A stretch of 64,000 bases of DNA from Achatina immaculata. Taxonomy: Eukaryota; Mollusca; Gastropoda; Stylommatophora; Achatinidae. The notes under the pieces are model-generated. The model worked only from the letters and a program-made list of their open reading frames with translations. It was not told the origin of the DNA and ran no database searches. Made by a program: the position numbers and the translations under genes. This document shows, in pieces, positions 26,401 to 41,600 of the stretch (position 1 is the stretch's first letter; every line of letters begins with the position of its first letter). The DNA is taken from assembly GCA_009760885.1 (NCBI GenBank), contig CM019713.1:3057031-3121030 (forward strand), in the 5' to 3' direction.

Positions 26401-29400
26401 AATTAAATCAACATGGGAAAAGCTGTAGAAATGGGTACCTGACTTCTGGAGCTGGGGAAGGAAAGGCTGCCAGGCATCACCCTCTAGTGTGCTGGACATC
26501 TTACATCATTCCCGTGCCATTAAACATCACATAGGGCTCACATGGTAGTTTGCAAAGTTTTCCTGTTTTCTGTGAGCTTTTCAACTATCAAGAGATGTTA
26601 TGCCCACTAACCTGGCCTCTCTTAACAATGCCCTCATTAGAGTTTCACATGGTCAATCTCTTTTTCTTCAACCTGTTGTGTTCCACTTGATAGCTTGTTT
26701 TGGGATTCTCTGATTGTTTTTTTCTCATCACATGACCAATATGTGCCATCTCATTTTTCTGATCACCCATGAGACAGGGTGTTGTTTGCTCATCTACATT
26801 ATCTCTGCATTGTTCTTGAATTCGTTCCACTTTGTACTAAGTGTATTCCTTAGGCATTTGTTTTCAAAAAGAGTCTAATTTTCTGTCTATTTCTTTAGTT
26901 GTTTGCAAATCTAACTTCCTTTCTTGTGTCACCATCCTGGTCTATGTAGTTGCTGAGGTATGCAAATTGGTTTAATTCTTCAACAGCTGTTCCTTCTATG
27001 TATATTTTTCCGTCTTGATCAATGAGAAGTTTCATTATTTTTGTTTTTTCCTTATTAATTTCAGGTTCTATTTTACTAGTCAGTGACAACAGGGTATCTG
27101 TTTTTTCTTCCATCGAATTCACATTGTCAGTGATAAGAGTTATATCATCTGCAAAATCAAGATCTTCTAATTGGGTCCCATGTACCCAATCAATGCCGGT
27201 TTTACCTGTGCAGCATTTACCCATTATGAGGTCTAGGGCAATTCCAAAAAAGCAAGGGAGATAATATACATCCTTATTTCAGCCTGTTTCAGTCTGGACC
27301 CATTTGCTCATTCCTTCTTCTGTGGTGACTGCACAAACATATCCACTGTAGAGATCCTTAATGATGTTGACAGTTTTAAACGGTATTTCATATAGTCTTT
27401 AAATTCTTCACAATGAATCTCTGTATATGCTATCAAATGGCTTTTTAAAGCCTATGAAGTTCAAGATTAATGTTTTTGCTTCTCAATTTGCTCTGAAGTA
27501 TTATTCTTAGAGCATGCTGGACAGGTCAAGGAAAATATGGACACTAACACCATAACCCTATGTGCCTCTAAGGCATGACAGGGTTACCTACCTACCTACC
27601 TACCTACCTACCTACTCAGAAAAGGTAATGAGAATTCTTTGGACTTCTCTTGACAATACAGAATTTAGAAATCTGACAATCACTAGAAAACATAAGGAAT
27701 GAGAGGACTTGGAAAACACATCTGAACAGTCAAACAACTAGTTCAGGAAAAGAAAAGCAGCAGACTTAACCAGTGATATCAAGAACTGTGCTGCACAGAG
27801 AAGCATGATCATCAATGTCCACTGACACAACCCTAATGAATTTATTTTCTGTGATAATTTTTCACAAAAGAATATTTTGATGCTTTTATTAAGCAACCTT
27901 GTTTGTTGTAGCATGCTTTTATTAAGCGACCTCATTCAGATGTTTGTTGTAGCATGCTTTTATTAAGCCACCTCATTCAGACATTTGTTTAGCATGCTTT
28001 TTATTAAGCGACCTCATTCAGACGTTTGTTGTAGCATGCTTTTATTAAGCCACCTCATTCAGACGTTTGTTGTAGCATGCTTTTATTAAGCCACCTCATT
28101 CAGCCGTTTGTTGTAGCATGCTTTTATTAAGCCACCTCATTCAGCCGTTTGTTGTAGCATGCTTTTATTAAGCCACCTCATTCAGACGTTTGTTGTAGCA
28201 TGCTTTTATTAAGCCACCTCATTCAGACGTTTGTTGTAGCATGCTTTTATTAAGCCACCTCATTCAGACGTTTGTTGTAGCATGCTTTTATTAAGCCACC
28301 TCATTCAGACGTTTGTTGTAGCATGCTTTTATTAAGCCACCTCATTCAGACGTTTGTTGTAGCATGCTTTTATTAAGCCACCTCATTCAGACGTTTGTTG
28401 TAGCATGCTTTTATTAAGCCACCTCATTCAGACGTTTGTTGTAGCATGCTTTTATTAAGCCACCTCACTCAGCCGTTTGTTGTAGCATGCTTTTATTAAG
28501 CCACCTCATTCAGACGTTTGTTGTAGCATGCTTTTATTAAGCCACCTCATTCAGACGTTTGTTGTAGCATGCTTTTACTCACACCCAAATGCACTATGTA
28601 GCTGGCATATATGAAATATAAAGGATTTCCCATTCTTTTTTGTCAGAAAACATTGCGCATAAAGTTTCTGAGCATTAAGATAATAATGCCAAGCTTTGGA
28701 ACATTTCAAAATGCAGAAATTTATGACATCAAAGTCAAAAGAAGAGAAAAATGACCAAAATCATTTATAAACTTTTTAAAATGCAAGCACTCATGCACAT
28801 AAAGAATCAAAATGATTTTCAATGTAAAAAACGTGCAACATAACCATTGTTTCCTGGTATGTGAGATCAATATAACTGTAGTTTCCTGGTATACAGGCTC
28901 AGAATCTCTGACTAGACTCACACAAAAAACATTACTACAAAATATAGTTTTAAATGTATAGAACTTGTGTACAGGATATAGGGATACAACAGTGAAATTA
29001 AACAGCAAATGATTTTTATCTGAATCAATAGATAATGAACAGGAAGGAAAGTCTTGTTGATTGTAAAGATAGTATTTATGAGAGCATATACATTAAACAG
29101 ATTCTTTTCTTCTATGCTCATGGGCTGTATGCTGTATAACATTCGTGAAAGTGTATAAAATCATAGTTTTCATAAGAAAGACGTCAAGGAAAGACGTCAT
29201 GAATTGAAATTGTGAAACATAAAAGCTGAATTTAGGAATCTACCTTACTGGTCCACATTATTGTGAAATAAATCATTATCACAAAAGACTGCTAGTCAAA
29301 AAGCACAAGAATGTAACAAGAGAGAATTCTGATCCGTTCCTTTAATGACCTTGTACAGATCTTTGTAACAGACAAAACAGAACATTTCTGAGTTTATTAG

Positions 29401-32400
29401 CCTCACAAAAAAGGAAGACTTTCAAATTCATTACTGAACCTTTTGACCGTCTTCCAGCTCCTTAATGAAAAGCAGTGCTACTTTTCCATTTTACATATTA
29501 CAGTTCAAAATGATCAAATGTCACTCTTTTAATGACATTCATTTCACTGTGGAATGAAAGGAAAATGGAAAAACAGATGCCTTATCTAAAACTGGTATCA
29601 AATATAGTAGTTTCTCAACATTTAGATATCAGGCTGGACTGACAGCAGAAAAGCCAACTCGGTCGAATGACTATCGGTAAGCTATAATTTCTTACTTAAT
29701 GACAGGTTAGCCATCTTTACCATCTAGAATACAGTGAACTAACTGATGTTCTCACTGAACTACAATCCAGATTCCATGACTATCTGCAATGCCAGTTCTG
29801 ACCAGAAGGAATGGAAGTGCAAGAAAAAAAGTGGGGCTGATAAATGAGACTACAGAAGGTTGTGTGTTTCAGGTGACAAAGTTGTTTTTATTGAATTATG
29901 ACTTTTTAAACATTTCATAATTCTATTTCATGTGTGGACTGACTCTTTCCTCATATCCTGTAAAATAAGTTTGGTTTCAGTTTTGCCTTTTTTTTTTCTT
30001 CAAATGTTTAATACTCTCTGTATTAGGCCTTACTTTGAACATAAAAAGACAGAGACTATCATTATATCTAAGAAACAGAATCCACCAACATGCAGTATAA
30101 AATTAAATGGAACTATTCTAAAGCAGGTGCAGAAATTCAAATACCTTGAAGCAGTAATAACTTCAGATGGGAAATGCAAAAACAGAAATTAAGAACAGAA
30201 TAGGCCAAGCAAAGACTGCATTTCTGAGAATGAGAAACATATTATGCAACACATCCTTATCAATGAATGTTAGAAAATGAGTCCTAAAATGCTATACTGA
30301 ACCTATCTTGTTATATGGAAGTGAATCTTGGACAACAGGCAGGTCTGCACAAAATTCAATGGAAGCAGCAGAAATGTGGTTTATTAGAAGAATGTTGCGA
30401 ATTTCCTGGACAATAAAAATAACCAATGGAGAATGTTTGAGAAGAGTTGGAGATAGAAAAAATCTTGTCAAAAAATATGAAAGAGACAATGTACTTTCAT
30501 AGGACATGCAATGAGAAGAGGGGATGGCACCTGATGATGATGATGATGCTGCATTAGTTAGTCCTGCTTGTGTCTAAGATTTGTTTCTCTGCATTCTTCT
30601 TGTGACATTATTACTCTCTTGCATATCTATGTTTCTTGTACTTTTGTGAGCTTTCCTGTCAATATTATTCTCAAACATTTGCTGCAAACTTGCATGGATA
30701 CTTCTAACTACTATTACTGAACTGAAGTATTTACATTTGTTAATATGTTTCTGTTTCTGATGTGCTTGTATCTGATACATGTCAGATAAGATCAATTTGC
30801 TAGAACGCTTCACCAACCTTTCGGGAATTAGGGCCTGAAGTTTGTAACTTTTTATGCAATTATCGTAAAACTCGGTAAAGTCTGTCTTCTTTCAAATGAA
30901 CAATAAATAAACTGTTAATTTGAGCATACAATTAAGGGGATGTAACCAGCTTCTGAAGTTATTAGTAATCAACAAAGCTAAAGGAATCATTCACTTCACT
31001 AACTTAAGAACATTTGTCATCACTCCTGTGCATGCTCTTTATGCCCCAGATGCATTTAGTTACCTGCAGGCCTGCATGCATGACCAGTAATGCTCACCTA
31101 ACATGTTTCGTCTGTGAAACCTTGGGGAGCCAAGAATACTGTTTTTCATGGAGATGCGTTCTCTTTTCTTAACAGCAGGTGTTTTTGTGCTGCCTATGCC
31201 GTTGCAGCAGTTGCTCACACCAGGGCTGTTGAGCATATTTGTGAAATCTCTGTCTCTCAGAGCTGCTGCTGAGCTGACCTGTGTGGCTGCTACAGAAGGA
31301 TAATCATTTCCTCGAAATGCTGACACAGCTGTTGTTGCTGTTAATGGTGATAACCCTGATGGTGCAGTGGCCGTATTATTGTAACACGGGGCTGCTGGCG
31401 TTGTCACAAACACTGCACCATCTCTGTTTCTGAATGCTGTTTGATTGGCTCGAAAGTTGAGGTTGGGTGAGAGTGGAGGTGAAACGAAATCTCTGGCCCC
31501 TACATTATTTCTGAACCCAACAGTGAAGACATCTTGAATGTTGATTTGTCTTGTGTTTCCTCCATGTCTGCCTGGTCTCAGCAAGGTGCTATACCCATTT
31601 CTTGCTGCCATGACTTCTTTGTAAGATGGTGGACCATACAAATGTCCACCACCATTGCTGCTTCTACTGTTGTTGCTACTGCCAATTTTGCTGCTACAAT
31701 AACCTGCACAGGCTCCTGAGTTAGAGTGAAAATTAGTTAGCACACCAAAAGTAATGAATGAAAAACACATGTTTATCAATCTTAATGAAATAACTAATGC
31801 TTTGAAAACTGGTAATATGGTGACTGATGAGGTTATAAACCTCACTTATATCAATTAAACTGTTGCTTCTATTACTTAATCCTGGTCTTTTCATACTCTT
31901 CTTCCTTTTTTCCTCACCCTGCATTTTCCTCCGATGAAATCTAGGAGAGCCTAAGAAGCTGTTCTTAATAGTATGCAGCCTGGACTTCCAAGGTGTGGTT
32001 TGAACTGATGGAGACCCAGGTGGTGTTGCTGAAGGACTACTTGAAGGTGTGGACCGTCCTTCTCTTGGAAGTTTGGGACTGGACAAAGGAGATGAGTTAG
32101 GGCTGCAGCTCGAACTTGCTTTTCTTCTACAAAAAAAAAAAAAATTTGTTAAAATATTAGAAGACTGAAGTGTTTTAGGAACTCAGAGTATCAACAGAAG
32201 CTGGAGATGCTACACTTGATATTATAATAACTTCAGTAATTTAACAGGAGAAGGAGTAAATCAGCTGCATTATGCCACTATCAAATTCCTCTGATATTTA
32301 TTTTATCTTTCTTAGCCAAGTATAATCAAGTTCCATACAAAGAAATCTGAAGCAACCTTCATGTGAAATTTACTTATACACTGAAATGCTACATTTTTAA

Positions 32401-35400
32401 CTTGCATGCAATTCAACATGATATTTACAAAATAATTTTTTAAAATGCAACAGCATGAGTTTTGAGACTGATTTCAGGTCAGTTTCACTTGCTACAGTAT
32501 GACCCCAGCTATTAAATGAAATATGAAGGACAGTTTTTCAAAATGATGTGTGAATTTATTACCAAAAATGTGTTCAAATAATTTTTTGAAAGTAATCTTA
32601 CAAGGTTTAATGGCTTCTTACTTACGTGAAAGAAAATGTGTTAAAATGATAATGGATTTATTTGTATTAAGATAGCTGTCTTTCTAGTTGTGTGAAAGAT
32701 GAACAAAATGTTTGGGGCATCAATTCTTGAAAGAGCTTTGACAAGAAATAAACAATAAGAGCTTTAACAACAAATAATTAAACAATAAGAGCTGTGACAA
32801 GAAACAATTAAACAATAAGAGCTGTGACAAGAAACAATTAAACAATAATACAGATGACAGAAGCCACCTAGCACTTGAGAACCGATACATTCAGGAATAT
32901 GGGATGCTGGAATCACATGGTTTGAACTTATTATTCAGCTTCACCTAACATTCTCCTCTTCCACAATCTCTCCCCACTAAGTTCCATTCCCTTCTCACTT
33001 GTTACACATAGTTCAGAACCTCATCACAACATCACATTACAACTCTTCTACTCTAGCTATAATCACATATTTCACCTTCTCCTGGCTAGATTATCAATGT
33101 ATCACTCTCTCTCCCCTCCACGGTCTCCCCACCCACCAACCTCAGTTACAACCCACCTTTCACACATCCAAAGTCTCCATTTAAATACTCTCTACACTCC
33201 ACTATGCGCATTTCTGACACATGGCGTCGGACAAGCCACAGCTTCTTACAAGTTACAGCTAAGTTCTTTATTCATTTTATTTGATTTTTTTTAAACATTT
33301 AGCATTCATGTGAATTTATACTTTAATCTCCTCTCTCTATTTCTTTGTCCATCATGTTTTTGTATGATTAAAGCTCACACCAAAATGTCACAACTGTGTA
33401 CTCGTTAAGTAATAAAGCTTTTCCTACTTTTTTCCTAGTTTATATAAATTAAACAATAAGAGCTGTGGCAAGAAGCAATGAAACAATAAGAGTTAACACA
33501 AGAAACAATTAAACAATAGGAGCTTTCATGAGGAACAATTAACAAAAACTTTGACAAGAAACAATTAAACAACAAAAACTGTGACAAGAAACAATTAAAC
33601 AACAAGAACTTTGACAAGAAACAATCAAACAACAAGAACTCTGACAAGAAACAATTAAAATATTGATAAGATACCTTAACCATTTGATATATAATATGAG
33701 ACCTTTCTAAAATTTTCTAAAATTTGGAAGTTTCAGTGTCTAATTATTTAGTGAAATAACTGTCACATTTGAGGGAAAAAAAATTGTTTCTGGAAAGATG
33801 GTTTCCACTTAAAAAGAAATAATTTTAAAATCTATTTCAAAATAGGCCATTATCATTCACAAGTCAGAAACTCATTGCTAGGTAAAAGAATGCAAATATT
33901 TTCATACTATTTACAACAAAGAGATCTGAAAGATATCGAACATTTGATTCTGTAAAGATGGCCCAATCCATATTCACTTTAAACTACTTTTACAAGCTGA
34001 AGTTGAACGCATACGAGCATAATGCTTTTAAATTAATATTAATCAGTCCAGTATGCTTTCTTTTAGTAGCAAGAACATTTATTTTGCCATTAAAAACTGT
34101 CAAAACACTGGCATGGTGATCAAAAATATGGAAACTATCAGACTAGAAGATGATGGTATGTCATAACTGGAATCTGTGATGGGTAAGCTTATAGCAGTAA
34201 GTGTTCAGTCCTTATCAAAACACATGTTGAAGTAAGTGACAATGTGAAGGCTGGTAATTTGGTCATGTGACTTGGCTGTTGTTGAGTTTGGTCATGAAAG
34301 GAGTTCTTTTGAAAGAAGGGCAGCTGTGGGAAAGCTAGAGGAAGGACATATGGAAGTACGTGAGGTCTTTATGTTGCATTATTGCTTAGAAAGTGATTAC
34401 AAATGGAGAATGTGCAAAATGGTGAGCATTTTTTAATGCTCTGGATGGCATGCAAAATTCAGCAGAATTTCGATCGATTCATCACATATTCTGAACCGGG
34501 AGTTGGGCATAAGGTTAATAATCTTATCCTGAGATCCACCTTGAGCAGACTCTAGATCTGGAAAAAAGGAATTGTTATGGAAACTTGCAACAAAACCAAC
34601 TAAGTCAAGGCTGACGCATCAGGGATACCAACTCCGAAGAACTCAGACAAAGATAAAAAAAATTAGATTCTTTTTTGAAAACAAATGCCTAAGGAAAATG
34701 CTCGGTATAAAATGAATGAATTCAAGAACAATGTAGAGATAAGGCATATAAATGAACAACCTGTCTCACGGGTGATCAGAAAAAGGAGAAGGACATACAT
34801 CAGTCACATGATGAGAAGAAACAGTTAAGAATCCCAAAACAAGTGGAACACAATCAGCCGAAGAAAAAGAGGTTAACCATGTGAAACTCTAAAGAGGACA
34901 TTGTTAAGAGAAGTCAAATTAGCAGGCATAAAATCCCTTGATGAGGTTGAAAAGCTCACTGAAAACAGGAAAACTTGGCGAATTACCATGCAAGCCCTAT
35001 GTGATGTTAACGGCATGGGAAGGATGTAAGATGTATATGAGCTAGACTTATGCTTGGACCTGTTCTTCAAAGTAGAGGCTAATCCTTAGTCATGGTCAAC
35101 ATCAACAAGAAATATTCATTTGTCTGGATGCTGTTGTATGATGAGCTGTCACTATTTACAACACTTGTCATTATGCATACATTCATCCCCACTGGATCAC
35201 ACTGTAAATGCATGAAATGCAAATATATACAAGGTCTGGAAGATCTCTCATAAACAGCAATATTAACATAAACAGTTACTGTATAAACGATTATTATGAA
35301 AATTCTGAATGACAATCTTCTAGAGTTAAAACAAGCAATATAATTCATCAACTGCCTACATAAAGAGTTAATCTGCTTATATGTGCACTAATGAAGTCAA

Positions 35401-35613
35401 CATTCACTTAAGACCATGACACTGCTGAATCATGAAGAAGTAGAGGCAACATGCAAACAATGGTTCAAATATGCAATTTATGCTATTTCAGCATGTCAAT
35501 GATGATCCCGCCTCTTAATTTCAGTTTATGAAAATTAATAGAGGAGCAGAGGAAGGTAGTCATTTATGATTCAGTTTTTACAGAGAGAAGGAGTGTCTGA
35601 GTGAGTGAGAGGT

Positions 35614-35644
<31 letters not shown>

Positions 35645-38600
35645 TGTGATAGAAAGAGAAAAGGAAATGTGAGAATCAACAGGAGAAAATGAGAATGTGG
35701 AAATTTCCATTTTCTCTGATTGGTGATTCTTCCTCTTTTTTCCTCTTTCTACTTTAGAAAAACTGAATTGAATACTTCAGCCCGCCTCTACTATACTAGT
35801 ATCAATTTTACCATACCATAGTTATCATTACACTTATGAAAATTAATACTATATAGTTCACACTAAAAAAACAGAAACGTTAACATTTTGTTAATATATA
35901 TGCGCTGCACTATGTAAGCTGTTTTCATTTACTAAAGATAAAAAAAAAAACTTTAGCCAGTCCAAACCACTGTAACTTTGAGTGTAACTCTTTCACTCTG
36001 AGATATCAATATTACTTACACTTGCTGGACTTTGAGTGCACGTCTGGATGCAACAGGGGACCCCTCGCTAATATTGCCTAATGATAGTCTGTGATAGAAA
36101 ACAGTTATCTAACAAAGCACATCATGCACGATATTAGATTACAATGAGAAGGCTGATTAAGACAAGATGGTTCCGTTAAGATGTTCTATGTGTAAATATG
36201 GGAATCTAAACTCCTAGCAAAGCACTGTTTTGATTTTATGTCATGCTTTAATAATGTGGTGAATCCATCAGTTTTTACAATCTCAGTTTATCATCATCAA
36301 ACTTAACACGGAATCAGCAAATGCTTCCTCCCCACGTTACACCACAGTGTAAATTTTTATTATGTGTGGAGAAAGTATCTCATCACATCATATTCATGAA
36401 CTTCACTTTCTTACAAATATTTTTAAAGAATCATGAATTAATTAGTAATAACTGTAACTGCTGCAACATAATATGAAACAAACTATATTTTATTTGAAAA
36501 TTATTACTAACAGACTAAACCAAATACATTATAAAAAATTTTTAAAGTACATTCTATGCACAAAAGTTCTATAGTGGTATCATTTTCTTTCTCAATGGAA
36601 AAGAGTAATTTAATAATAATAATAATACAAGGATAATAATTCTGATGAGATGATGGTCAAGCACAATATCTTATTATACATTACATAAAAGTGAAGTCAA
36701 ATAATTTTAATAGAGTAATAGTAAAAGTGATGGGAAAACCAAGAATCAAATAGATTACATTTTAGTGCAAAGAAGGTGGAGATCAAGTATAACATCAGCA
36801 AAAACTTTACCAGGTGCTGATTGTGACACGGACCATAAGTTATTAATAGCAGACATGAAGATAAAGATAAAAAAGACAGTTACAGGATCAAGACCACTTC
36901 GCTTTGATCTTACAAAAATACCAGAACAATACGGTATAGAAGTGAAGAACCATTTTGAAATCCTGATGACTGTACAGGAGGAGATGACATCAGATGATCT
37001 GGCTACACAGGCCAGAGATATGTTAATAACAACAGCTAAAGACATGGTTCCAGTAAAGAAAACACAAAAGAATGGATGGCACACTAGAACTGATAAAACA
37101 ACGTAGAGAAATGAAGATGCAATGGAAAGTGACAAACAACAACAAAGAGAAATATAAAACTTTAACAAAAGAAGTACGAAGAAACATAAGAAAAGACAAA
37201 AAACAATACAAACAAGATTGTTGTGAAATAATAGAAGGACATCAGAAGTGTGGAAGAGATAGTGAGATGTTTAAAGGAATGAAGACACTGACGAGAAATG
37301 TCACACCTAAGCTAAATATAATTTGTGATAAGATGGGGAATACCTTGACAGAGACAGAGGAAATTCTAGAAAGATGGAAGGAATATTGCAGAGGAATGTA
37401 TGAAACAACTGACTGTGAAAGCAGACACCAACAGTGTGAATTATTATTGGAGGAGAAAGAACCCGAACTGACAATAGAAGAAGTTTTATGGGCAATAAAG
37501 AATCTAAAAAATGGTAAATCACTAGGATGTGATGAGATAACAGCTGAACTTATTAAAGCAGGAGGAAAGGAATGTGCAACAATCTATCATGCACTATGTA
37601 AAAAATTATGGCATTCTGGTATTTGGCCAAAAGAATGGAAAAGAACTGTATTCCTACCACTGCCAAAAAAGGGTAACCTGAAATTATGCACAAACTACAG
37701 AACTGTTGCCCTGATTAGTCATGCCAGTAAAATTCTGTTAAAAATCATAATGGGTAGACTTCGAAAGAAAATAGAAGAAGTCAATATGGTCCAAGCTGGT
37801 TTCAGGCAAGGAACAGGATCAAGAGATCATATTTTCAATATAAGATTAATAATAGAGAAATGCAGAGATTTTAATGTGAATCTATATTTATCCTTTATAG
37901 ACTACTCAAAGGCATTTGATTGTGTACAACACCAGAAACTTTGGGAAACAATGAAAAAAATGGGATTTCCAACAAATTTGATACAATTAACACCACTGCT
38001 GTATTTAGACCACAAGCAGCAGTAAGAATAAATGGTGAAACAACAACTTGGTTTGACATAAAACAAGGGGTCCATAAGGGTGCATATTGTCGCCTTACTT
38101 ATTTAACTTGTATACTGAAAATATAATGAGGAATGTTAGAGAAGATGTAGACAAAGAATATTACAATGCCCAATATCAATTAGAGGTTACGAAATACCAG
38201 AGATTAGATATGCTGATGACATAGTATTACTGTCCATAACACAAAATGGAATGGAAAAACTAATTATGTCAGTCTGTAAGAACAGCGAAGAGCAAAACCT
38301 CTATCTTAATGTGAAGATAACTAAATTGATGACAACTGACAAAACAAACAAGGCAGCTGATATATGTATCAATGAGGAAAAACTGGAAGAAGTGGAGAGC
38401 TTTGAATATCTTGGATCACTGCTAACTAATAATGGAGATACAATGAAGGAAATTAAACGGACATCTATCGCTCTTCGGAGGTTCTAAGGACTGCAAACGC
38501 GCCACAAACAGCCTCTAGCAGTCAAGTCCAGCTCCTGGCCTTCCCGTGGCAGAACTGTTTAAACTGACAGGAGAAGGGGCGAGGGCGAATATCTGGCGCC

Positions 38601-41600
38601 TGAAAACCAGTTACTTAGGGTAGATGAGTGGCACGTTTGGTAGCTCATCTGCCGCTGTTGGCGAGATCTTCAGCTGCCGTGCGTGGAGCGGTGCTCCTCC
38701 CGGCCAATGAAGAAATTTGCAAATGAGGTTGCCATGCAGCATCACTGTGGAAAAGGTGGTAGAAAGGATAAAGCGAAGCAAACAGTCAAATCACGGCACC
38801 TCTGGTATGGAGGTCGGCCACGTCCTGAGTGCAGTCATATCGGGTGAAATGCATGAACCGGCTTGTCCCAGAGGTTAAGACACTGCTGGCGAGACTCTTC
38901 AAATGCCACGCGTGGAGTGAAGCTCCTCCCGGTTAAGGAAGTAAATGCGGAAAAGAAATAAAGGTTGCTGTGCGGAGCCAATGGGAAAAGGTGGTGGAAA
39001 GTGAAGTTTAACCGGTATGTCCAGTAGTATCGCTACGAGAGCTATACCACGGCACCTCTGCTCTAGAGGCCGCCCATGTCCGAAATACACCTACACTGGT
39101 GAAATATGCCTAAACCGGCACACTTGATGGTGGAACTTGATGGCTAGACATGTCATGCCACCTCCGATCTAGAGGTCGGTAACGCCTGATAAACACCCAT
39201 ACTGGTGAATTTTGCCTAAACCGGCTCATACCAGGGGTGAATCTTGAAGGCTATGCATGTCACAGTACCTCTGCCCTAGAGGTCGGTCCTGTCCCAAACA
39301 CGCCCATACTGGGATAATGCCTAAACCGGCTCAACCCAGGGGTAGAAGTCACTAGTGGCGAGGATTCGTCCTCCTGGACAAAAGCTCCATCCTGGTCACA
39401 ACTAGGAAGGGTAGCGGCCACGACCGCAAAATGCTGAAGTCGGAGACACTGGACCAGGGAAGTCTAGATAGGCAACCACCTCTCACCCGGCGGGGATGTT
39501 TGCGTATCCTAATCATGCTGAGGTTTTCCGGTGAGAAAGTCCAACTCTGGCCTGGGTGGGCTACCGCCTCTCGCCCAGCGGGGATGCACTGATATCCTAA
39601 ACACGTCGAGGTCTTCCTGTGAGAAAGTCCAACCCTAGACTAAACTGGTGCAATGAAAACCACGGTGTCACGCAATCCCGCTTCCGAGACCCACCAAGAA
39701 TACTGGCTAAAGCACTGTGATACTCTGAACCCCTTGTGGTCCTCTCGTGGATCTTGTGTGGTCTATTTTGGAACACACAGGGGACCACAGGACCTAACGA
39801 GGACCACAGATGTGAATTCAGTAGGTTCACAGTGCGATTTTTGGTGATAGAAGTGAACGAAGAAGAAGAAGAGGAAGCTCTTCAGAAAGTAAAACAAATA
39901 AAGAATCTGTGGAGAGGAACAGACAGAACTACAAAAATAAGATTTTTAAGGGCATGCATCTTTCCCATTGTAACATATGCCTATGAGACCTGGACACTTA
40001 ACAAAACAGCTGAGAAACACATAAATGCCTTTGAATGTAAATGCTACAGAAGAGTTCTTCAAATTCCATGGACACAAAAAAAGAACAAATATATCCATAC
40101 TACAAGAACTTAATATTGAAGAAGGCTGGCTAGTAAAGAGAGAAAACTTAAATACTTTGGACACATTAAATGTCAAGATAATCTAGAGAAAACTCTTGGA
40201 AGGGTGCATAATGGGAAAAAGAAAGAGAGGAAGACCAAAACGAAGATGGCTGCAAGACATTGTTGATGATCTGCAAATGGATGCATCAGCAGCAGGCCAT
40301 CTTTCTCACAACCAAGAGGCCTACAGGAGTGCTGTTAGGGAGGCAAAGTTCCGCAAGGGACATGCAAATGAATGAATGAATAGTAAAAGTTGCTTATAAC
40401 ATTTTCTTTCTTTTTTTTTTTTTTGCATGAAGCTAAATGTTCACCACTCAACTTTGTTATTGTAAGTAAAACAAACAAAAAAATACATTCATTCCTTTTG
40501 ATGTTAGAGTAACTTTCCTAAAAACTGCATAGGAATTATACATTTATACAAAATGACTCCATAGTAAAGATTAGAGTGTTTGGGGCATAACAATGGTGGA
40601 GATGTTAGTGAAATAAATGCTCAGGAGAATGTTTTGTGAGTTCTCATACCTTGCTTGTCCACTGAATTGCACTGCATCAACACGTTTTCGTGGTGGGTCA
40701 GCTGCAACAAGAAAATTGTTTACACATGATAAGTTAAACATGATGGTTGTGAAGTGATAACAAAATTAAACACCTATGATTATATTCCTCTATAATATCT
40801 TTTTTCCTTTAAAATACCCCTTTAACCAGCTTTTCAGAAGATTTTTAAAAATATAACTACAGTCGTATGATTCTGTTCTGTAATTGGGAGCTTATAAATT
40901 TTAAGCTGCTACAAATTTTTTTTTTTATCAAGCTATAAAGTGGAACACAACAGGCCAACGAAAAAGAGGTCGACAATGTGAAACTCTAAAGAGGACATTG
41001 TTAAGAGAGGCCAAATTAGTAGGCATAAAATCCCTTGATGAGGTTGAAAAGCTCACAAAAAAACAGGAAAATGTGGTGACTACCATGCGAGCCCTATGTG
41101 ATGTTTAACGCCATGGGAAGAATGTAAGATGTACGTTTTTTTAAAGAGTCTTATACATGAGTTCCAGTGAAGATCTGACATGGTTTCATCATAAAAGAAC
41201 AGGTGCAATATCTCAAAGACTCGTCATAACCAAGATACTGATGTTGAGACTGTCTCATATAAGATGGAAAATTCTTAACTTGCTTTGGTAACTGTCTTAA
41301 CAAGATAACATCATTATCATCTGGCATTAATGGTCAAGCTTTTCCATAGATCTCAATCCGTGATAGTTTTCATCAGTTAGATTGTCCATGATTTTTCTTT
41401 TGGCTTCTTTCTGCACCTCTTCCCTAAAAATCTTTCCTGTTGTTATGACACATTCAAATGTATTCAGTGTTTTCATTTATAATAATCCTTTAATGGTCCT
41501 TTGAATGCATGTAACAAGACTGGAATATAAACAACCAAGAAACTAAAATAGCAGACAAAATTTAACAAACCATACATTCCTAAATAATGAGAAAAAGAAA

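Noticed and set aside
35860..35900. AAAAAAACAGAAACG resembling the Tc1 terminus at 45133
   Set aside because: Only about 15 bases are shared, there is no transposase or second end nearby, and the A-rich context makes it weak.
35985..36002. AACTCTTTCACTCTGAG similar to the MITE terminus
   Set aside because: Lacks the exact TTAACTCTTTCCAC and has no partner end.
39470..39650. Possible hammerhead ribozyme in family T (GTGAGAAAGTCC near CTGATAT)
   Set aside because: The CTGATGA core and the conserved GAAA placement between stems are absent.
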